Source: Deltaproteobacteria bacterium
GTDB lineage: Bacteria; Myxococcota_A; UBA9042; DTJE01
Length of the DNA stretch: 33,747 nucleotides
Assembly (NCBI GenBank): GCA_029555025.1
Contig: JAKPTZ010000097.1
Coordinates: 1-33,747, forward strand
Reading direction: 5' to 3'
Shown here: piece by piece, positions 23,589-31,760 of the stretch
Numbering within the stretch: position 1 is the first letter of the stretch
Layout: every line of letters begins with the position of its first letter
The notes under the pieces: model-generated
The model's input: only the letters and a program-made list of their open reading frames with translations
Databases searched by the model: none
Told to the model about the DNA's origin: nothing
Made by a program: the position numbers and the translations under genes

Positions 23589-24623
23589 ATGGAAGGAATC
23601 GTTGTTGATTTTCGTTCAGACACCCTGACGCGGCCGACGCCGGCCATGATGCAGGCAATTTCGTCCGCCGTCCTTGGCGACGACGTCTATGGGGAAGACC
23701 CGACCGTAAATGAACTGGAGGCGATTGCCGCGCAGTTGAGCGGCAAGGAAGCCGCGATTTACACGGTGACGGGCACCATGGCCAATTCGCTGGCAATCAG
23801 GCTTCAGACCGAGCCCGGCGATGAACTTCTGATGCACGGGCTGTGTCATCCGTTCCACCACGAGGGCGGGTCGCCCGCTTCGGTTTCGGGCGTGACGGTC
23901 AGGCCGCTTTCCGGCGAGTACGGCCTGGTAACCGCCGACATCCTTAAGGCGTCCCTTAGGCCAGATAACCGTCACATGAGTCGTCAGAAGATGTTCTGGA
24001 TGGAGAACACGCATAACGCCGGCGGCGGCGCGGTGCTTCCGTTCGACGTGATGCGCCAGACCGCGGGAATCGCACGCGACGCCGGCCTGAAGGTCCATAT
24101 CGACGGGGCCAGGATTTTTAACGCATCGGTCGCATCCGGGATTCCGGTCAGCGAATACGCCGGCCTTGCCGATACGATGAGTTTCTGCCTGTCGAAGGGA
24201 CTCGGGGCGCCGGTAGGAAGCCTGCTGTGCGGATCGGCTGAACTGGTTCACAAGGCCCGCAGGTTCAGGCACATGCTTGGCGGCGGCTGGAGGCAGGCCG
24301 GGATTCTCGCGGCCGCGGGGATTTATGCCCTTCGAAACAATGTTTCCAGGCTGTCCATCGATCACGCCAATGCCAGGCGCCTTGCGGAAGCGATCGATGC
24401 CGGCGGTCACCTGAAGGTCACCGCCCCGGTTCACACCAACATGGTGATGTTCGCCCCGCGGGATCCTTCGGTTTCAACGGCGGATCTCGTCACGAAGCTT
24501 GCGGGACTCGGCATCAAGGTTGGCCGGAGCACTTGCGGATCCTGTCGGGCGGTCACACATCTTGACATCGGCCCCGAAGAAATGGCTCGGGCGGCCGAGG
24601 TATTTTCAAGTTTCAGGATGTGA
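23589..24623 (+). CDS. ltaE: Low-specificity L-threonine aldolase
   Basis: A 344-residue PLP enzyme that cleaves L-threonine and L-allo-threonine to glycine and acetaldehyde. Motifs are FRSDTLTRPT at the start, GDDVYGEDPTVNELE, the cofactor-pairing Asp of HIDGAR (Asp172), and SFCLSKGLGAPVGS with the Schiff-base Lys203. These match the aldolase (beta-eliminating lyase) family throughout, and length is normal. Start choice: ATG 23589 with GGAGG 11 bases upstream, or TTG 23580 with the same GGAGG only 2 bases upstream; the ATG is preferred. The lipoprotein gene ends 36 bases before, so it may be read through from that promoter. Confidence 0.93.
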   Translation: MEGIVVDFRSDTLTRPTPAMMQAISSAVLGDDVYGEDPTVNELEAIAAQLSGKEAAIYTVTGTMANSLAIRLQTEPGDELLMHGLCHPFHHEGGSPASVSGVTVRPLSGEYGLVTADILKASLRPDNRHMSRQKMFWMENTHNAGGGAVLPFDVMRQTAGIARDAGLKVHIDGARIFNASVASGIPVSEYAGLADTMSFCLSKGLGAPVGSLLCGSAELVHKARRFRHMLGGGWRQAGILAAAGIYALRNNVSRLSIDHANARRLAEAIDAGGHLKVTAPVHTNMVMFAPRDPSVSTADLVTKLAGLGIKVGRSTCGSCRAVTHLDIGPEEMARAAEVFSSFRM

Positions 24624-24627
24624 TCGG

Positions 24628-24647
24628 GACATCCCGTTCGGGATGTC
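24628..24647 (+). repeat. Perfect 8-bp hairpin between ltaE and the CoA-binding gene
   Basis: GACATCCC (24628-24635) and GGGATGTC (24640-24647) are perfect complements around GTTC. It begins 5 bases after the ltaE stop and ends a few bases before the ribosome binding site GGGAGG. There is no T tract, so it does not look like an intrinsic terminator; mRNA processing or translational control are alternatives. Confidence 0.5.
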
Positions 24648-24659
24648 GGGAGGTGCCCC

Positions 24660-25085
24660 ATGATTCCGGCGCACGTTGAACAGATTGTTGCCTCCGGCGG
24701 CGCGGCCGGCGGCGTTGTCGTGGTCGGCGCCTCCGCCAGCCGCGAGAAGTATGGGAATATGATTGTCAGGAGGCTGCTTGAAAACGGATTCAAGGTCTAT
24801 CCGATCAATCCGAAGGAGAAGCAGATCGAGGGCGTCGATGCCTTCCAGAGTCCGTCCGATGTGGATGAAAACGTCGCGATGGTCAGTTTCGTGACGCCAC
24901 CTCCCGTCACGCTGCATGTCCTTCAGGGTATGGATCCTTCCCGCTTCAAGGTGGTTTGGTTCCAGGACGGCTCCTTTGACGAGCATGTGATCCGGTTCGC
25001 GGAAGGCCGGTTCGAGACCGTTGTAAGGGATGCCTGCGTGCTGGTCGCGCTTTCAAGGCTGGGGCGTGCTTCCGCCGGAAACTAG
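24660..25085 (+). CDS. CoA-binding domain protein
   Basis: A 141-residue single-domain protein of the CoA-binding (YccU-like) family. The Rossmann-type fold is shown by VVVVGASASREKYGN near residue 20, with the KYGN segment common to the family, VYPINPKEKQIEGVDAFQS (about 47-65) and a conserved middle stretch VSFVTPPPVT. Such proteins bind CoA or a related nucleotide and their role is often unknown. GGGAGG lies 6 bases before the ATG. It is convergent with the acyl-CoA ligase gene, with 11 bases between the stops and no recognisable terminator. Confidence 0.85.
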   Translation: MIPAHVEQIVASGGAAGGVVVVGASASREKYGNMIVRRLLENGFKVYPINPKEKQIEGVDAFQSPSDVDENVAMVSFVTPPPVTLHVLQGMDPSRFKVVWFQDGSFDEHVIRFAEGRFETVVRDACVLVALSRLGRASAGN

Positions 25086-25096
25086 CGATTCCGCGG

Positions 25097-26848
25097 TCAC
25101 TGTTCCGACTTCATCATTTCCAGTCCGATTTCCTTCAGTTCACGTCGAAGCACCTTCCCGACAGTCGTCCTTGGAAGCGAGTCCCGGAATATGACGCGTC
25201 TTGGAATTTTGTACCTGGCCAGGTACTTGGCGCACCAGCGCTCGACGGATTCGGCGGTCAGCGTCGCGCCGGGCTTCAGAACCACGAAGGCCCAGACGGT
25301 TTCGCCACGGTGTTGATCCGGCATTCCGACGACGACGGCCTCCTGGATTTCCGGGTGCATGTACAGAACTTCGTCGATTTCACGCGGATAGATGTTGTAC
25401 CCGCCGGCGATGATCATTTCCTTTTTGCGGCCGACAATGAAGAAATAGCCGTCCTGATCCATGGTGGCGATATCGCCGGTGTACAGCCATCCGTCCCGCA
25501 GGGCGATGGCCGTTTCCTCAGGCTGGTTCCAGTATTCCTTCATGACCTGCGGTCCCCGGATGATCAACTCGCCCGGTTCACCGACCGGCAAATCGACAAG
25601 GCCGGTTTCAAGATCAACGACCCTTGCGTCCGTCCCGGGCATCGGAACCCCGATGGATCCTTCCTTTCTAAGCCCGAACAGCGGGTTGACGTGTGTGACC
25701 GGCGAAGATTCGGTAAGACCGAAACCTTCGGTAATCCTTGCCCCGGTCAGGGCTTCGAACCTGGACATTACTTCAAGGGAAAGCGGGGCCGAACCCGAGA
25801 AACATCCTCGTATGGACGAAAGGTCGCGCCTGTCGATGCCGGGGAACCTGTTGATGCCTTCGAAAAGGGCAGGAACCGCCGGGAACAGTGTCGGGCGCAG
25901 TTTTTCGATCTTGCCGATGAGCCCCTTCAGGTTCCTCGGGTCGGTAACCAGCACCATGCAGGCGCCGATCGATATGGCCGTGTTCAGGCATACCGTCATA
26001 CCGAAGACGTGGAAGAACGGAAGCGCGCACATGAAGATTTCCTTTCCCGGCTGAAGGCCTGGAAACCACACGCAGATCTGGTGGACGTTCGATATCAGGT
26101 TCCGGTGGGTCAACACCGCGCCCTTGGATATGCCGGTCGTGCCGCCGGTGTACTGCAGGCATGCCGGGTCGTCTGGCCCGCCGGGGTTGGCCGGCAGTTC
26201 GGCGGGATCCGGCCACTTCTCTTCCGGTTCAACCATGTCGAGGAATCTGTAAACACCCTGTTCCCGGCGAACCTTTTCCCAAACGCCCTTACGCTTTCCG
26301 ATAATGGGGAAGATCTGCTTTTTGGGGAACGGAAGGTAATCGGCGATGCTCGTGACGATGACGGCGCGAAGGGCGGTTGAAGTCTTGATGCGACGGATCT
26401 TGTGAACCCAGTAGGCGTCGAGGGTGATGACGGCCGCGGCCCCGGAGTCGGCGAAGGTGTGGGCAAGCTCCGGCGTGACATACATCGGGTTGGCCATCAC
26501 GGCGATTGCGCCAATCCTGTGAACCGCGTAGTACGATATTACCGTCTGGGGCAGGTTGGGCAGGTTAATCACGACCCGGTCGCCATGCTTGACCCCCAGC
26601 CTGCACAGCGCGACCGCGAACTGGTCGGTCAAGGCCTTCAACTGTCGGTAGGTCAGGCTTGTTCCCTCGAATACGATTGCGATGCTGTCGGGCCAGGCGT
26701 GCGCGGTACGTTCAAACTGTTCCCACAGTGAAGACGCCGGGCCGTCATCGCCATCCCCGCACAGCGTGCAAGTCTCCGGAAAACTGGTCGGAACCGATGG
26801 TTCGTAAAACTTCAGCCAGGGTCGGTCGTTGATTTCGACATGATCCAT
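25097..26848 (-). CDS. fadD: Long-chain acyl-CoA ligase
   Basis: A 583-residue adenylate-forming enzyme that activates fatty acids to acyl-CoA. The AMP-binding motif YTGGTTGISKGAVLTH lies at 233-248. GFGLTESSP and GWLYTGD (the Asp that contacts ribose) are present, and the C-terminal catalytic Lys is in TVGKVLRREL (Lys565). The stretch before the first domain, including PETCTLCGDGDDG, is typical of fadD homologues. The gene is convergent with the CoA-binding protein gene and follows the CPBP protease gene on the same strand with 109 bases between. ATG 26848 has only a weak ribosome binding site. The symbol fadD is used by family; chain length specificity is not known. Confidence 0.9.
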   Translation of the reverse strand: MDHVEINDRPWLKFYEPSVPTSFPETCTLCGDGDDGPASSLWEQFERTAHAWPDSIAIVFEGTSLTYRQLKALTDQFAVALCRLGVKHGDRVVINLPNLPQTVISYYAVHRIGAIAVMANPMYVTPELAHTFADSGAAAVITLDAYWVHKIRRIKTSTALRAVIVTSIADYLPFPKKQIFPIIGKRKGVWEKVRREQGVYRFLDMVEPEEKWPDPAELPANPGGPDDPACLQYTGGTTGISKGAVLTHRNLISNVHQICVWFPGLQPGKEIFMCALPFFHVFGMTVCLNTAISIGACMVLVTDPRNLKGLIGKIEKLRPTLFPAVPALFEGINRFPGIDRRDLSSIRGCFSGSAPLSLEVMSRFEALTGARITEGFGLTESSPVTHVNPLFGLRKEGSIGVPMPGTDARVVDLETGLVDLPVGEPGELIIRGPQVMKEYWNQPEETAIALRDGWLYTGDIATMDQDGYFFIVGRKKEMIIAGGYNIYPREIDEVLYMHPEIQEAVVVGMPDQHRGETVWAFVVLKPGATLTAESVERWCAKYLARYKIPRRVIFRDSLPRTTVGKVLRRELKEIGLEMMKSEQ

Positions 26849-26957
26849 CGAATATGTCCGTGCAGGAGTTAATTGAATTTTGCATTCCAGCCGTGTCCGC
26901 GGTCAAAGATGTCGGAAGGAAATCTTGTTATTATCAGGCGTTCCCTTGCTGATGCGC
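26849..26957. other. Spacer between the CPBP and acyl-CoA ligase genes
   Basis: 109 bases, AT-richer than the neighbouring genes. No tRNA, clear terminator or promoter of good quality is seen, although AT-rich segments such as ATTCAATTAA could support a promoter for the ligase. Confidence 0.4.
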
Positions 26958-28331
26958 CTAGTTGAAAAGGGAAAGGATGCTTATGGACGTCCCCAGGTTC
27001 CACAATCCGTGGACTATCATCGATGACTTCAGGCTTCCGGAATACTCGTATGCAAGTCCAAGGGTGAAGCCAATGGCCCACAACTGAAGGAATCCGGATG
27101 CCGGGAAGTGGGCGGCGGCGAAGATGAAGCCGCTGGCGGCGGCCGCGCCGTACGGGGAGAGGATGACGCGAAGCCTGCGGTAAAAAAGTCCCCGGAACAC
27201 CGGTTCCTCGAAGATCGGGGCCAGGATTACGGCCGAAAGGACAAGAAGCACCCTTCCGGAAATGTCCTTCTCGGTGATCAGGAAAAGGGAAACGGGGTTG
27301 TCCAGGCCGCTTCCGGTGTCGCCGATGAATGAGCCGATCAGTGTGGCGACGATTACGATCGGCCATACCATGGAATAGCCGTCCAGGGCGGCCCTCAAGG
27401 AACCCTTTCGCGGGAAGGCGGCCGGGGGAGGCGGCAGCGTTGAAGTGAAGCCGAGTGCCGACTTCCAGTCGTTCTCGGACGGGCTTCTTCCGAACCAGGC
27501 CGCGATGATCAGTCCACCGCCGCCGGTTACCGAATAGACGATGATGGACATCACTGGGGCGGAAAGGTTGAAGAACTGAAGCCATTGGGGCAACAGGAGT
27601 CCGACGGCCAGGAACCAGGCAGTGAACCAGATATACGTGGAAAACAGTCCCGTCAGCGGGCTTTCGGCCGCCGGTTCGCGTTCACGCGCGCCAAGGACTT
27701 CGGCAAACTGCCTTCGCCGCCATCTGGACCAGCAGACGATGCCCCAGATCAGCACGGAAATTCCGGCCAGCATGGCCACGGTCGCGGCGGCCGAAAGAAT
27801 CGCCGACCGGTTCCCTTCGCGGGTCTCCTCGGGAAGATTCGGGAACTGCGGTTTGAAAATCCTGGTCACGGCACGATCCCTGGCCCACTGTCGGCAGTTC
27901 ATGGCCCGGATTGCCTGAAGATCGGTCATGCTCGGCGTAAATGACGGATCCGCCGCCCATCGGACGATTGACATGGCGCCAGGCACGGAACCGGCATGCG
28001 GCGCCGCGAAAAGCATGGCAGTGTGCCTTGCTCCCAGGGCCACCGAAGCTGCCGCGGCGGTCAGGCCGTCCGAATCGGTCATGAAGCTCCGGCCGGCCAG
28101 CTCTTCAAGCATGCCGGTGGCAATCGAGTCGTACGGCGCCGGCTGGTCTGCCGGAAGGATGCCGGAATTCCCCGACGGAAGTGATCCGGCCAGGAAAAGG
28201 GCCTGCCGCAGTTCGATGGTGTTGGTCGTCTCGACGGGAAGCGGCTCGGGCTCGATCGTTTCGACGAAAATCGCCGCCGCGATCACGAAAATGGCCCCGC
28301 CGGCCAGCATGGCGTTCTTTGAAGCGTTCAT
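26958..28331 (-). CDS. CPBP family intramembrane metalloprotease
   Basis: A 457-residue membrane protein. The C-terminal domain carries the CPBP (Rce1/CAAX-type, 'Abi') motifs: EEPVFRGLFYRRLR (Glu375, Glu376, Arg380), FIFAAAHFP (His408) and HGLWN (His441, Asn445), all on hydrophobic helices. An N-terminal transmembrane segment (about 8-25) is followed by a long extracytoplasmic part of some 150 residues with no family I recognise, before a second helix at 178-200. Most CPBP proteins are shorter. Bacterial members are linked to immunity, peptide processing or protein anchoring; the role here is unknown. It has no ribosome binding site and a -10 element ends 6 bases before the ATG (separate entry). 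Confidence 0.88.
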   Translation of the reverse strand: MNASKNAMLAGGAIFVIAAAIFVETIEPEPLPVETTNTIELRQALFLAGSLPSGNSGILPADQPAPYDSIATGMLEELAGRSFMTDSDGLTAAAASVALGARHTAMLFAAPHAGSVPGAMSIVRWAADPSFTPSMTDLQAIRAMNCRQWARDRAVTRIFKPQFPNLPEETREGNRSAILSAAATVAMLAGISVLIWGIVCWSRWRRRQFAEVLGAREREPAAESPLTGLFSTYIWFTAWFLAVGLLLPQWLQFFNLSAPVMSIIVYSVTGGGGLIIAAWFGRSPSENDWKSALGFTSTLPPPPAAFPRKGSLRAALDGYSMVWPIVIVATLIGSFIGDTGSGLDNPVSLFLITEKDISGRVLLVLSAVILAPIFEEPVFRGLFYRRLRVILSPYGAAAASGFIFAAAHFPASGFLQLWAIGFTLGLAYEYSGSLKSSMIVHGLWNLGTSISILSLFN

Positions 28332-28337
28332 GCGCGG

Positions 28338-28343
28338 ACTATA
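28338..28343 (-). promoter_or_regulatory. -10 element for a possibly leaderless CPBP gene
   Basis: On the minus strand TATAGT (28338-28343) is followed by just six bases and then the ATG. A transcript starting the usual 7 bases after the -10 would begin at the A of the start codon. No ribosome binding site is present, which fits a leaderless mRNA. A convincing -35 is absent. Confidence 0.4.
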
Positions 28344-28381
28344 GCAGATAGTCGCCCTTGATCGACAATCATGAACGAAGA

Positions 28382-28410
28382 TTGACAGCGATCGGATTGG
28401 AACCTATTTT
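28382..28410 (+). promoter_or_regulatory. Candidate promoter of the cysS operon
   Basis: TTGACA (28382-28387), a 17-base spacer and TATTTT (28405-28410) form a strong sigma-70 promoter 37 bases before the cysS start. It is divergent from the CPBP gene. Confidence 0.6.
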
Positions 28411-28447
28411 CACACGGAAGTCTTTGTGTTCTTCCCGGAGGATGCCA

Positions 28448-29890
28448 GTGGGTCTGAAACTTTTTAATACGATTACGCGTTCCAAGGTTGACTTCGAGCC
28501 CATCGAGGACGGCAAGGTCGGAATGTACGTTTGCGGCGTCACGGTTTATGACAGATGCCACATCGGTCATGCCCGGGCTTATGTCGCGTTTGACACGATC
28601 CAGAAGTACCTGCGGTATTCCGGATTCCAGGTCAGGTACGTCCGCAATTTCACCGATGTCGATGACAAGATCATAAGTCGCGCGAACGAAAGGGGAATTT
28701 CCGTCAACGAACTGACGGACACCTTTATCGAGGCGTTCAACCAGGACATGGCCGAACTGGGGATTTCGCCGGCCGACGTTGAACCAAGGGTGACCGGGCA
28801 TATCCCGGAAATCATCGAGACGGTAAAGACCATAATTGATCGTGGTCACGCGTATGTGTCGGGCGGGGACGTCTATTACGACATCCAGTCCTATCCGGGA
28901 TACCTGGGCCTCTCCGGCCGCCGGCTGGACGACATGCAGGCGGGGGCGAGCGACAGGGTCGATTCGACCGACGCGAAAAGGCACCCGATGGACTTCGCCC
29001 TGTGGAAGGCGGCGAAGCCGGGCGAACCGGCGTGGGACAGCCCGTGGGGCCCGGGAAGGCCAGGCTGGCACATCGAATGCTCGACGATGAGCGCCAAGTA
29101 CCTTGGCGACGTGTTCGACATCCACGGCGGCGGGGCGGATCTGGTCTTTCCACACCATGAGAACGAGCGCGCCCAGTCCTGGGCCGTGTCCGGAAAGGAC
29201 TTCGTCAGATACTGGATGCACAACGGTTTCGTCCAGGTTGACAAGGAAAAGATGTCGAAGTCGCTCGGTAACTTTTTCACCATCCGGGACGTCATCGCGC
29301 GTTTCCACCCCGAGTCCCTTCGTTACTTCCTGATGACGACGCATTATCGCAGTCCCATCAATTTCACGGATTCCGCGATTGACGAGGCCGAGAACCGCGT
29401 CGAATACCTGTACGAAGGCGTGCTCGCCGCCAGGAAGTGGCTGTCGGCGCATCCGGCGGATGCCGTTGCCGCCGACCTTGCAGCCTATCGGGAGCGGTTC
29501 GTGCAGATAATGGACGACGATTTCAACACGGCGGCGGCCCTGGGCCTGCTGGCCGAAGAGGCGCGCGGGCTGAACGAGGCCCTGGCCACCAAGGGCAAGT
29601 CCCCCGAGAAGTCGGCAAGGATTGCGACGCTGCTTGCGGCCATAATGGATCAGGGCGGCGTGCTGGGATTGTGCGTAAGGGATCCCGAGGAGACCCTGGC
29701 CCGGATTCAGGCGGGAAAACTTGCCAGATCGGGGCTTGATCGCGAGGCGATTATCGCCCTTGTCGATGAACGCAACCGTGCAAGGGCGGACAAGGACTTC
29801 GCGCGTGCCGACGACGCCAGGAACAGGCTTCTTCAGATGGGCGTGTCGGTCATGGACACCCCGGAGGGTACCAGGTGGAAGCTGAACTGA
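28448..29890 (+). CDS. cysS: Cysteinyl-tRNA synthetase
   Basis: Charges tRNA-Cys with cysteine in the cytoplasm. A class I synthetase of 480 residues with CGVTVYDRCHIGHAR (zinc ligand Cys29, HIGH motif at 38-41), ECSTMSAKYLG, DIHGGGADLVFPHHENE and KMSKS (268-272). The family start is typically M-x-LKLYNT. GTG 28448 gives MGLKLFNT and lies 6 bases after GGAGG (28437-28441), whereas the in-frame ATG 28442 directly abuts GGAGG, so GTG is chosen. The C-terminal domain is normal and the stop overlaps the next gene by 16 bases. First gene of a translation operon with def and fmt. Confidence 0.96.
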   Translation: MGLKLFNTITRSKVDFEPIEDGKVGMYVCGVTVYDRCHIGHARAYVAFDTIQKYLRYSGFQVRYVRNFTDVDDKIISRANERGISVNELTDTFIEAFNQDMAELGISPADVEPRVTGHIPEIIETVKTIIDRGHAYVSGGDVYYDIQSYPGYLGLSGRRLDDMQAGASDRVDSTDAKRHPMDFALWKAAKPGEPAWDSPWGPGRPGWHIECSTMSAKYLGDVFDIHGGGADLVFPHHENERAQSWAVSGKDFVRYWMHNGFVQVDKEKMSKSLGNFFTIRDVIARFHPESLRYFLMTTHYRSPINFTDSAIDEAENRVEYLYEGVLAARKWLSAHPADAVAADLAAYRERFVQIMDDDFNTAAALGLLAEEARGLNEALATKGKSPEKSARIATLLAAIMDQGGVLGLCVRDPEETLARIQAGKLARSGLDREAIIALVDERNRARADKDFARADDARNRLLQMGVSVMDTPEGTRWKLN

Positions 29891-30207
29891 AGCGTCGGCG
29901 CAACCCGCCGGGCCGTCCGGATCGTGGTGCGTCATCCGCTGGCGACATGGTGGCTCAACTGTGGGATCGCGCCAGGGCCGGGACGTATTTCGACTGTCTG
30001 GGCCTTGCGCCCGATGCCGGCACCGGCGACGTCCGCGAGGCGTGGTTGAGGATGTCCGAGGCAATGGCCGGCCTGCGCCAGTCGGTGGCCGGTGATCCCC
30101 AGGCGCTGGAAATTCTGGCGCGCGTGGAAAAAGTGGCTTCCGATGGATTCGAGGTGCTTTCCGATCCCGACCTGCGCCTTGCGTACGTCAAGGCGCTTGA
30201 CAAGTGA
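29875..30207 (+). CDS. J-domain-like small protein lacking HPD
   Basis: A 110-residue protein starting at GTG 29875, inside the end of cysS (16-base overlap). TYFDCLGLAPDAGTGDVREAWLRM (about 37-60) resembles helices I and II of a J domain, and GFEVLSDPDLRLAYVKAL (91-108) resembles helix III and its C-terminal Arg-Tyr signature. The HPD loop that stimulates Hsp70 ATPase is not found; the region between them is expanded and reads AGLRQSVAGDPQALEILARV. It may therefore be a degenerate or adaptor-type J protein. The N-terminus is basic and Pro/Gly-rich. Coupling to cysS and the following def gene suggests a role near translation, but I cannot state it. Confidence 0.7.
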   Translation: MEAELKRRRNPPGRPDRGASSAGDMVAQLWDRARAGTYFDCLGLAPDAGTGDVREAWLRMSEAMAGLRQSVAGDPQALEILARVEKVASDGFEVLSDPDLRLAYVKALDK

Positions 30208-30234
30208 TGGCCGCGGCCGGGATGGAGGTGGCGT

Positions 30235-30750
30235 ATGGCAATTCTGAAGATAGTCAAATGGCCAGAGGAAATTCTTTCCCGCAAGACCGTCCAGGTCGAA
30301 TCTGTCGATGACGCGGTTCGGCGCCTTCTGGATGACATGGCCGAGACCATGTACGCCAGCAACGGCATCGGACTTGCCGCGCCGCAGGTTGGAAGTTCCC
30401 TGCGCGTTGCCGTCATAGATGTCCCGGCCGATGGCGACAATCCGGCGACCGGCCTGGTCTGCCTGGTCAATCCGCTTGTTGTTTCGGGGGATGGAACGGT
30501 CTCGATCGATGAAGGGTGTCTTTCTTTTCCCGGTATAGAGGTTCCAGTCAAGCGCAGCGGTCACGTCGTGGTCGAGTATCTGGACAGGAACGGCGTGCCG
30601 TCGAGGATCGAGGCAACCGACCTTGCCGCGATATGCCTGCAGCACGAGATTGACCACCTTGACGGCATCACCATGATTGACCGCGTCGGTCCAATCCGGC
30701 GCAAGCTGGCGATTCGCGATTACCAGAAGGCCATGCATAAGGTTTTATGA
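30235..30750 (+). CDS. def: Peptide deformylase
   Basis: Removes the N-formyl group from nascent polypeptides. The 171-residue protein carries the three deformylase motifs: GIGLAAPQVG (44-53), EGCLSFPG (metal ligand Cys95) and QHEIDHLDG (His137, Glu138, His141). Length and order are those of the usual bacterial enzyme. GGAGGTG precedes ATG 30235. Its stop overlaps the fmt start as ATGA, the pairing of def and fmt being common in bacteria because one enzyme undoes what the other adds. The C-terminal basic helix is intact. Confidence 0.97.
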   Translation: MAILKIVKWPEEILSRKTVQVESVDDAVRRLLDDMAETMYASNGIGLAAPQVGSSLRVAVIDVPADGDNPATGLVCLVNPLVVSGDGTVSIDEGCLSFPGIEVPVKRSGHVVVEYLDRNGVPSRIEATDLAAICLQHEIDHLDGITMIDRVGPIRRKLAIRDYQKAMHKVL

Positions 30751-31760
30751 ATCCAATCCACGGTCTGAGAGTGGTCTTCATGGGTACCGCCGACTTCGCG
30801 GTGCCGTCCCTGCGCGCCATCGTGGATGCCGGATGCGTCGTGCCCCTTGTGGTGACGAGGCCCGACAAGCCCGTCGGTCGTGGCTTGGAGATGTCCATGA
30901 CCCCGGTCAAGACGGCGGCCATGGAGCTTGGCCTGGAAGTATTCCAGCCTGCAGGGCTGCGCGATACTGCCGTTCAGGATCGTCTTCGTGCGTGCGATGC
31001 GGATTTTTTCGTCGTGGCCGCGTACGGCCGGATTCTTCCGTCAGCGGTGCTTCGGATGCCGCGGCTTGGCTGCGTCAACGTTCATGGCAGCATCTTGCCG
31101 TCCTACAGGGGCGCCGCACCGATTCAATGGGCGGTTATCAACGGCGAGTCCGAGACCGGCGTCACAATAATGATGATGGATGAAGGTTGCGATACCGGCG
31201 ACATCCTTCTGATCGGCAGGACTCCGATATCCGCAACCGACACGGCCGCAACCCTGTTCGAACGGCTGTCGCAGATGGGGCCGCCGCTGCTTCTGCAGGC
31301 GCTTGGCCAGCTTGCCTGCGGTGCCGCGGTGCGGATTGCTCAGGATCATTCGCTTGCCACCGTCGCACCGATGATCGACAAGTCCGTTGGCCTGATCGAC
31401 TGGACGTCCTCTTCAAGGTCGATTGCGAACCTGGTCAGGGGCGTTGACCCATGGCCTGGCGCGTTTACATTCACGCCCGACGGGACAAGGATCAGGGTAT
31501 TTCCCTTCCTTCGTGAGGCATCCGAATCGGTCGCGATTCCGGATTCCGGGGCGGCTCTCCCGGGTACCGTGCTTGTAATCGGGTGTTCCGGCGACGGAAC
31601 CGGTCGTGGCGATTCAATGCTTGTAAGGACAGGGGACGGAGCCGTCGTAGTGGATGCCGTCCAGGCGGCCGGAGCAAGACGGATGGCGCCGGCCGCGATG
31701 GCCGCCGGGCGCCGGATCGCCGCCGGTCAGGTTCTGTGCATGGATGGGGTGCGTGGATGA
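30747..31760 (+). CDS. fmt: Methionyl-tRNA formyltransferase
   Basis: Formylates initiator Met-tRNA with 10-formyltetrahydrofolate. The 337-residue enzyme shows VVFMGTADFAVPSL at the start, CVNVHGSILPSYRGAAPIQW with catalytic Asn111 and His113, and GCDTGDIL with Asp149. A C-terminal OB-like domain follows from about residue 210 (SVGLIDWTSSSRSIANLVRG). The start overlaps def by 4 bases, and its stop overlaps the next lipoprotein start as ATGA. Nothing unusual. Confidence 0.96.
   Translation: MNPIHGLRVVFMGTADFAVPSLRAIVDAGCVVPLVVTRPDKPVGRGLEMSMTPVKTAAMELGLEVFQPAGLRDTAVQDRLRACDADFFVVAAYGRILPSAVLRMPRLGCVNVHGSILPSYRGAAPIQWAVINGESETGVTIMMMDEGCDTGDILLIGRTPISATDTAATLFERLSQMGPPLLLQALGQLACGAAVRIAQDHSLATVAPMIDKSVGLIDWTSSSRSIANLVRGVDPWPGAFTFTPDGTRIRVFPFLREASESVAIPDSGAALPGTVLVIGCSGDGTGRGDSMLVRTGDGAVVVDAVQAAGARRMAPAAMAAGRRIAAGQVLCMDGVRG

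Noticed and set aside
26849-26957. tRNA or small RNA between the CPBP and acyl-CoA ligase genes
   Set aside because: No cloverleaf arms or TTCGA loop on either strand.
28328-30064. 578-residue minus-strand frame opposite cysS
   Set aside because: It is antisense to the well-supported cysS and has no family character.
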